11,011 nucleotides of DNA from Cyclobacteriaceae bacterium (lineage in GTDB: Bacteria > Bacteroidota > Bacteroidia > Cytophagales > Cyclobacteriaceae), in NCBI GenBank assembly GCA_015492915.1, contig WGED01000747.1, positions 1 through 11,011 on the forward strand. Direction: 5' to 3'. Position 1 is the first letter of the stretch; every line of letters starts with the position of its first letter. The translations under genes were made by a program, and so were the position numbers. This document shows, piece by piece, positions 6,520 through 11,011 of this stretch. The notes beneath the pieces are model-generated. The model did no database searches, was not told the origin of the DNA, and saw only the letters and a list, made by a program, of their open reading frames with translations.

Positions 6520-8238
6520 ATGATTCGTAGAAATTTTATACAAAACACCGCATTGATATCCGGTGCCATCCTGACATCAGACCTCCTGACAGCCCGCGAC
6601 CTTTTTACACATGGAAAATCACTAAAATCTCATGAATTTGAGAGCGATATAGTGATCATCGGCGGAGGGCTCGGCGGTGTAGCTGCAGCACTGGCAGCTA
6701 CGAGAAACGGCGCCTCCGTCATTATGACCGAGCCGACGGACTGGATCGGCGGACAGGTATCGCAACAAGCCGTGCCGCCGGATGAGCACAAATGGATCGA
6801 AACGATGGGGCGGACACATAGCTATGCAATGTTCAGGAATGCAGTGCGGAAATATTATAAAACACATTATCCCCTTACGGAAAAGGCAAAGCAAAATGAA
6901 CATCTCAACCCGGGAAACGGATATGTATCACGATTGTGCCACCCACCTTCCGTGGCGGTTGCCGTGCTGAACGCCATGCTTGCCCCTGCGATTCGCTCGG
7001 GAAAGCTGAAGGTCCTTTATCAGACAAAACCCATAGAAGCATTCATTCAAAATGACAAGATACTCGCCGTGCGTTGCACAAGCGCAATGACAGGCAAAGA
7101 CATAACTCTGAATGGCAAAATGTTTCTCGACGCTTCGGAGGAAGGCGATCTGTTGCCGTTGTCGGGAACAGAATATGTGATCGGTGCCGAATCTCAAAAG
7201 CAAACAGGAGAATCTCATGCCCCGGAAAAGGCTGATCCGGCCAATATCCAGGCATTCACCTGGTGCTTTGCTATGGACCATCTCGAAGGCGAAGACCATA
7301 CCATCGAAAAGCCGGAAACGTATGACTTCTGGAGAAATTACATCCCGAAGCTCACGCCGCCATGGCCCGGTCATCTGCTCTCCCTTACCTATTCGCATCC
7401 GATCACCCTCGAGCAAAGAACGGTTAATTTTGTGCCCTGCGGCAAAGACATCCCCGCCCCCCACACCGATCCTGTCAACTTCTGGCTGTATCGCCGTATC
7501 ATCGACAGAGACAATTTCAGAGCAGGCACCTATCCATCCGACATCACTATCGTCAACTGGCCGCAGAATGATTTCCTGTTAGGAAATATTACCGATGTCG
7601 ATGAAAAAACGAGGGAGCAAAACCTCTACAAGGCGCGTCAACTGAGCCTGTCATTGTTCTACTGGCTACAGACTGAAGTACCGCGACCCGATGGCGGAAC
7701 GGGCTGGAAGGGGCTGCGCCTCCGTTCGGATATTACAGGCACCAGCGATCTGGCCAAATATCCCTATATCCGCGAATCTCGCAGGATTGTAGCTGAATAC
7801 ACGATCGTTGAACAGGATGTGGCTAGGTCGGAAAGACTGCAATTCGTTAAAAACGAAGGTGACCAGGTTCTCGGCAAACCTTATCATGATTCCGTAGGTG
7901 TAGGCTATTACCGCCTCGATCTGCACCCGAGCACAGGCGGCGACAATTACATCGATCTCGACAGCGTGCCTTTTCAAATACCGCTTGGAGCCATGATCCC
8001 CGTGCGCATGGACAACCTGTTGCCTGCCTGTAAAAACATCGGCACTACCCACATCACCAACGGGAGTTACAGGTTACATCCGGTGGAGTGGACGATCGGT
8101 GAGGCTGCGGGTGTGCTGGCGGCATATTCGCTGCAGAAAAAACTGCCTCCGAGAGCTGCCAGAGAAAAAGACAAACGGCTTAAAAGGTTTCAGGATTTAT
8201 TGATTAAAAATGGCTTTGAACTTGAGTGGAAGTTTTAG
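6520..8238 (+). CDS. FAD-dependent oxidoreductase with Tat-like leader (PF12831-type)
   Basis: Flavoprotein whose substrate is unknown. From the ATG at 6520 it has 572 residues and starts MIRRNFIQ followed by a hydrophobic stretch (about 10-25), a Tat-like leader with twin arginines at 3-4, consistent with export of a cofactor-loaded enzyme. The Rossmann FAD motif is DIVIIGGGLGGVAAALAA (about 43-60), with E71 expected to bind the ribose, followed by TDWIGGQVSQQAVPPDEH (about 73-90), characteristic of this subgroup. The C-terminal FAD-contact region IPVRMDNLLPACKNIG...HITNGSYRLHPVEWTIGEAAG (about 492-531) is also typical. A TTG at 6478 keeps the frame open upstream, but it would bury the leader, so 6520 is preferred; no Shine-Dalgarno sequence is seen. 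It is divergent from the phosphate transporter and convergent with the hydrolase, hence its own transcription unit. Enzymes of this subgroup are found in carbohydrate-degrading loci, but the reaction cannot be read from the sequence. Confidence 0.88.
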   Translation: MIRRNFIQNTALISGAILTSDLLTARDLFTHGKSLKSHEFESDIVIIGGGLGGVAAALAATRNGASVIMTEPTDWIGGQVSQQAVPPDEHKWIETMGRTHSYAMFRNAVRKYYKTHYPLTEKAKQNEHLNPGNGYVSRLCHPPSVAVAVLNAMLAPAIRSGKLKVLYQTKPIEAFIQNDKILAVRCTSAMTGKDITLNGKMFLDASEEGDLLPLSGTEYVIGAESQKQTGESHAPEKADPANIQAFTWCFAMDHLEGEDHTIEKPETYDFWRNYIPKLTPPWPGHLLSLTYSHPITLEQRTVNFVPCGKDIPAPHTDPVNFWLYRRIIDRDNFRAGTYPSDITIVNWPQNDFLLGNITDVDEKTREQNLYKARQLSLSLFYWLQTEVPRPDGGTGWKGLRLRSDITGTSDLAKYPYIRESRRIVAEYTIVEQDVARSERLQFVKNEGDQVLGKPYHDSVGVGYYRLDLHPSTGGDNYIDLDSVPFQIPLGAMIPVRMDNLLPACKNIGTTHITNGSYRLHPVEWTIGEAAGVLAAYSLQKKLPPRAAREKDKRLKRFQDLLIKNGFELEWKF

Positions 8239-8260
8239 CTTTTAATAATTTATCAAAATC

Positions 8261-8282
8261 ATGATTTCTTCGAAATAATCAT
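8261..8282. terminator. Weak AT-rich hairpin between convergent genes
   Basis: atgatt (8261-8266) and aatcat (8277-8282) are inverted repeats around a ttcgaa-containing centre, in the 40-bp gap between the oxidoreductase stop (8238) and the hydrolase stop (8279), overlapping the latter. The position suits a shared terminator, but the stem is short and AT-rich and no clear T-run follows. Confidence 0.25.
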
Positions 8283-9265
8283 TTCGCAATATGATCCAAG
8301 GCCACATCCACCAGCATCTCATGCCCCCCTTCAAAAAGAATGATCCGGATTTTGTCTTCAAATTGCTTTTGATAATGGATCATCCTGTCACTGAGCATTC
8401 CTTCGCTTTCATGAGGATAACCACGGTACGTTAAAAGCGTGATGATATCGCGATCGGGGATTAATGCCTTTTTATCATGTGGGCCAAAATCATTAACTAT
8501 TTTATTGTAAAAATTGATAGAATGCGTGATGGGCACTGATCCTGTATATCCATCGTGCACGCCGGTGTATATGAAAAGTTGACTATTTTTTCGCTTGCCA
8601 ACAGGCGTCACCATAAAAACGGGAGACCGCTGTGTCGCTTCCTTTTCATCAAAATAATACTCCTCTCCTTCAAATTTTCTGCCCGTAGTTGCCATGGCGA
8701 TATCACGAGCGTATTTACTGTTTCTCCCGATCGATTCATAATACCAATCCACAAGGTTCGAAATGGCTGCCCAGGCTGAAAATGTTTTGATATTTTGCCT
8801 TGATCTCATGTACATAAGCATGGTGGCATACCCTCCGCCACTGACACCAATAACATGGATTTCGGACTTATCCACATTGCCGTGTTCGATGGCATAGTCT
8901 ATCGCATCGTCGATATCGGAAATAACCAGGGGGCTGCCACAGGCTTCAGAAGTGTTGTTAGGCCCGCGAAAATCAGGATGAATATAATTGTAATCCCACT
9001 TGATGCATTGCTGTACAAGCGGATCTTCCTGATTATAATCGCCGCTCCAGGTATGCAGACTCACAATGAGCGGGCGGGCTTTTTTACTCTTACTTTTGAA
9101 AAACCATGCCTCTTGCGGTTTCTTGTCAACCGATGAAAAAATAACTATTTTTTCGCATGCTGAAGGCCAGCCTTTTGAACGGGTATCATCCCATTTGGGG
9201 TCTTGCTGTGCTGTCATAATAAAAGGTAAAAACATAGTAAACACGCTAAGAAAGATGGTTTTCAT
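8279..9265 (-). CDS. Secreted alpha/beta hydrolase (prolyl-oligopeptidase/esterase-like)
   Basis: Serine hydrolase of 328 residues. Residues 1-19 are a Sec signal peptide (MKTIFLSVFTMFLPFIMTAQ). The nucleophile elbow GVSGGGYA places the catalytic serine at S142. D238 (in GVHDGYTG) and H315 (in FEGGHEM) have the expected order and spacing to complete the triad. SLHTWSGD (69-76) would give the oxyanion hole. The single-domain size excludes a full prolyl oligopeptidase with a beta-propeller and fits a small S9-like peptidase or a carbohydrate esterase; the substrate cannot be chosen. It starts 14 bp after the decarboxylase stop on the same strand, so the two are probably co-transcribed; CGGAAAAG before the ATG is a weak ribosome-binding candidate. 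Confidence 0.85.
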   Translation of the reverse strand: MKTIFLSVFTMFLPFIMTAQQDPKWDDTRSKGWPSACEKIVIFSSVDKKPQEAWFFKSKSKKARPLIVSLHTWSGDYNQEDPLVQQCIKWDYNYIHPDFRGPNNTSEACGSPLVISDIDDAIDYAIEHGNVDKSEIHVIGVSGGGYATMLMYMRSRQNIKTFSAWAAISNLVDWYYESIGRNSKYARDIAMATTGRKFEGEEYYFDEKEATQRSPVFMVTPVGKRKNSQLFIYTGVHDGYTGSVPITHSINFYNKIVNDFGPHDKKALIPDRDIITLLTYRGYPHESEGMLSDRMIHYQKQFEDKIRIILFEGGHEMLVDVALDHIAK

Positions 9266-9279
9266 GTTGCTTTTCCGGA

Positions 9280-10710
9280 TTATTTACCTGACTCCATTTC
9301 ATCGACGGTTTCCTTCAACAACCTCAAAAAATCATCGACATGGCACTGTGAAACATTGGTTTGCCCCGTCACAATACGTAGTGTGTAGCGCCCCTCAAGT
9401 TTTGTATGCGTGATGTATGCTTTCCCCGTATCATTGATGCGTTTTTCAATAGTCTTGTTCAGATCATTCAATTCATCGATTGAGTGATCTCCATGAGGTT
9501 TGTACCAGAAACAGACAAGATTGAGTTTGACGGGCGCCAGCAACTCAAATCTGCCGTCGAGCAGGATTTGCTCGACAAAATAATTAGCAAGTCTGACGTG
9601 TTCCCTGAATCTCTTCCTGATACCTTCAAGTCCAAAACTGCGGAGCACAAACCATAACTTCAACGCCCTGAAGCGCCTGCCGAGCTGAATGCCCCAGTCA
9701 CGGTAATTATTCACTTCATTGTCATGATCGGTTTTCAGATATTCCGGCAAAATTTCAAATGTACGGATCAACAATCCTTTATCGGCGGTATAAAATAAAG
9801 AGCAATCAAAGTTTGTAAACATCCATTTATGCGGGTTGAATACATAGGTGTCGGCAAGATCAAGGCCGTCAGTCAGCCATTTGAATTCGGGCAAAATAGC
9901 AGCATTGCCCGCGTAAGCAGCATCGACATGATGAAAGAGCCCAAGACGACGGCAAATACGCCCGATCTCATGGACAGGATCAAAGGCCAGCGATCCCGTG
10001 GTGCCGACAGCCGAGATAACGCACAGTGGTGTAAACCCGTCTGCCATATCCTTTTCAATCTGTCGTTCAAGCATTTCCGGTTTCATGGCATATTGCTCAT
10101 CGACGGGGATTTTCCTGAGGCTCTCGCTTCCGAATCCGGCAATTTTCACATCTTTCTCAATAGAAGAATGTGCCTCAGCCGAGCAGTAAAATGCGAATTT
10201 CTCATTACCCGTAAACCCCGCCTTGTTGATCATGAAATCCGAATGCTTTTCCCTTGCCATCAGTAGCGCAACGAGCGTGGCGGTCGAGGCCGTGTCCTGA
10301 ATAACTCCGTGCCAGTGTGCAGGCAGACCGCAAGCATCCCGAAGCCAGTTGCACACTTTTTCTTCCAGTTCGGCTGCTGCCGGAGAGGTTTCCCATATCA
10401 TGCACTGCGCTCCGATGGCTGATGTCAGGAGTTCGCCGAGGATGGAAGGAAAGCTGGTATTAGCGTTGAAATAAGCAAAAAAAGACGGATGCTGCCAGTG
10501 TGTAATGCCCTTCAGTATCTTATCCTCAAAATCCTTCAAAACATCATCGAAAGATTCACTGTCATCAGGCGCTTTTTCAGAAATGGTGTTATAAATCTCC
10601 CGGGGAACGGCTTGTGACTTTACAGGAAATTGCTCAATGTTTTCATAGTAATCGGCTATCCAGTCAATAAGCTGATGGCCGTATTTTTTAAATTCTTCTA
10701 TCTCAGTCAT
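9280..10710 (-). CDS. PLP-dependent group II (aromatic-L-amino-acid type) decarboxylase
   Basis: Cytosolic decarboxylase of 476 residues, the normal length for the AADC/tyrosine decarboxylase family; no signal peptide. Features in order: THWQHPSFFAYF (70-81) substrate-side segment; GVIQDTASTATLVALL (135-150); AEAHSS with H181 expected to stack on PLP; HVDAAYAG with D263 pairing with the pyridine nitrogen; NPHKWM with K295 forming the Schiff base; and Y324 in the mobile loop EYLK, equivalent by spacing to Tyr332 of mammalian DOPA decarboxylase. Keeping Tyr at this position, where aldehyde synthases have Phe, supports true decarboxylation to an amine. The amino acid (Phe, Tyr, Trp or DOPA) cannot be fixed from sequence alone. 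First gene of a probable two-gene transcript with the hydrolase, with its own promoter candidate upstream. Confidence 0.93.
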   Translation of the reverse strand: MTEIEEFKKYGHQLIDWIADYYENIEQFPVKSQAVPREIYNTISEKAPDDSESFDDVLKDFEDKILKGITHWQHPSFFAYFNANTSFPSILGELLTSAIGAQCMIWETSPAAAELEEKVCNWLRDACGLPAHWHGVIQDTASTATLVALLMAREKHSDFMINKAGFTGNEKFAFYCSAEAHSSIEKDVKIAGFGSESLRKIPVDEQYAMKPEMLERQIEKDMADGFTPLCVISAVGTTGSLAFDPVHEIGRICRRLGLFHHVDAAYAGNAAILPEFKWLTDGLDLADTYVFNPHKWMFTNFDCSLFYTADKGLLIRTFEILPEYLKTDHDNEVNNYRDWGIQLGRRFRALKLWFVLRSFGLEGIRKRFREHVRLANYFVEQILLDGRFELLAPVKLNLVCFWYKPHGDHSIDELNDLNKTIEKRINDTGKAYITHTKLEGRYTLRIVTGQTNVSQCHVDDFLRLLKETVDEMESGK

Positions 10711-10726
10711 CTTAAAAAATTTTGAC

Positions 10727-10757
10727 TCAAGATAGAAATTCAGCGGGGAAGTTCAAA
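10727..10757 (-). promoter_or_regulatory. Candidate promoter for the decarboxylase-hydrolase transcript
   Basis: On the minus strand TTTG (10754-10757) is followed after exactly 19 bases by TATCTTGA (10727-10734), resembling the Bacteroidota TTTG-N19-TAnnTTTG promoter with two mismatches at the 3' end of the -7 box. It is 17 bp upstream of the ATG at 10710 and downstream of the terminator at 10806-10848, as expected for a new transcription unit. Confidence 0.4.
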
Positions 10758-10793
10758 TGATAAAAATCCAAGACGGTATTAATCATAGTTGAA

Positions 10794-10848
10794 CCAAAAA
10801 ACATTGGTGCGTCCGGAGCCCGATCTGTAACCTTCCTCCGGACGCACC
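10794..10848 (-). terminator. Intrinsic terminator for a minus-strand transcript entering from the right
   Basis: ggtgcgtccggag (10806-10818) and ctccggacgcacc (10836-10848) form a perfect 13-bp GC-rich stem with a 17-base loop. Read on the minus strand the stem is followed by AATGTTTTTTGG, a T-rich tract, so it fits a Rho-independent terminator. On the plus strand no T-run follows. It lies 69 bases after the stop codon of the small membrane ORF at the right edge and insulates that unit from the decarboxylase gene. Confidence 0.65.
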
Positions 10849-10917
10849 TCACCCCTCAAGCGACCTTCCGCTTCTTACCACATACACCTGAATTCCAGTT
10901 TTAACTGAAAACGATGA

Positions 10918-11007
10918 TTAAATCCAGGCAGAAGTAGAGATGAAAATGACGATAAGAATTACAAGTGCGATCGTCAGATTGACGATTTTTTTCAATGGCT
11001 TATCCAT
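10918..11007 (-). CDS. Small single-helix membrane peptide (29 residues), possibly the end of a longer gene
   Basis: ATG at 11007 opens a 29-codon frame, MDKPLKKIVN followed by LTIALVILIVIFISTSAWI, ending TAA at 10918-10920. A lysine-rich start followed by about 18 hydrophobic residues is a classic single-pass membrane segment with the N-terminus inside. A strong terminator on the same strand follows 69 bases later, which supports transcription through it. The frame remains open to the window edge (only four bases further), so the ATG may be an internal Met of a larger protein; no ribosome-binding site can be checked. No family is recognised. Confidence 0.45.
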   Translation of the reverse strand: MDKPLKKIVNLTIALVILIVIFISTSAWI

Positions 11008-11011
11008 AACC

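Noticed and set aside
6928..7464. Minus-strand 178-residue ORF inside the FAD oxidoreductase
   Set aside because: Antisense to a well-supported flavoprotein; no motif or plausible start signal.
10806..10848. Riboswitch upstream of the decarboxylase
   Set aside because: No known aptamer core is recognisable; a simple perfect stem followed by a T-tract on the minus strand is better explained as a terminator of the preceding unit.
10864..10880. Second heptad array (ccttccg cttctta)
   Set aside because: Only two units resemble the left-end repeat, which is not enough to claim a repeat.

Overview
The window looks like a chromosomal segment of a member of the Bacteroidota (Chitinophagaceae/Cytophagales-like). 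The reasons are the protein families, the near absence of Shine-Dalgarno sequences at the main genes, two upstream sequences resembling the Bacteroidota -33/-7 promoter (TTTG or TTG, then TAnnTTTG), and heptad low-complexity DNA in an intergenic stretch. This assignment is inferred from style; there is no rRNA or marker gene.

Layout from left to right. Positions 1-204 hold no gene but carry a 7-bp-period degenerate repeat (34-145). A minus-strand pair follows: a secreted GH78 alpha-L-rhamnosidase (1011-3752) and, 37 bp downstream, a Tat-exported PIG-L deacetylase (257-973) whose conserved C-terminus lies in another frame (down to 205), so the gene carries a frameshift. Upstream of the rhamnosidase, and ending 16 bp from the next gene, is a 189-bp MITE-like insertion (3855-4043) with 16-bp perfect terminal inverted repeats and a 5-bp target duplication. 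Then comes a minus-strand PiT phosphate transporter with a fused PhoU-like tail (4060-6333). Divergent from it is a plus-strand FAD-dependent oxidoreductase with a Tat-like leader (6520-8238). Convergent to that is a minus-strand pair: a PLP-dependent aromatic amino acid decarboxylase (9280-10710) followed 14 bp later by a secreted alpha/beta hydrolase (8279-9265). At the right edge, a terminator hairpin (10806-10848, minus strand) lies downstream of a 29-residue single-helix membrane peptide (10918-11007).

How the genes fit together. The rhamnosidase, the PIG-L deacetylase, the FAD oxidoreductase and the hydrolase all carry export signals. They could act on glycosides or plant-derived molecules in the periplasm: rhamnose removal, deacylation, oxidation and ester cleavage. 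This is inference; no SusC/SusD pair or regulator is visible. The phosphate transporter and the decarboxylase look like independent housekeeping or accessory functions. I see no clear previously undescribed multi-gene system. The most noteworthy items are the MITE-like element, the frameshifted deacetylase, the heptad repeat and the hidden small membrane ORF.
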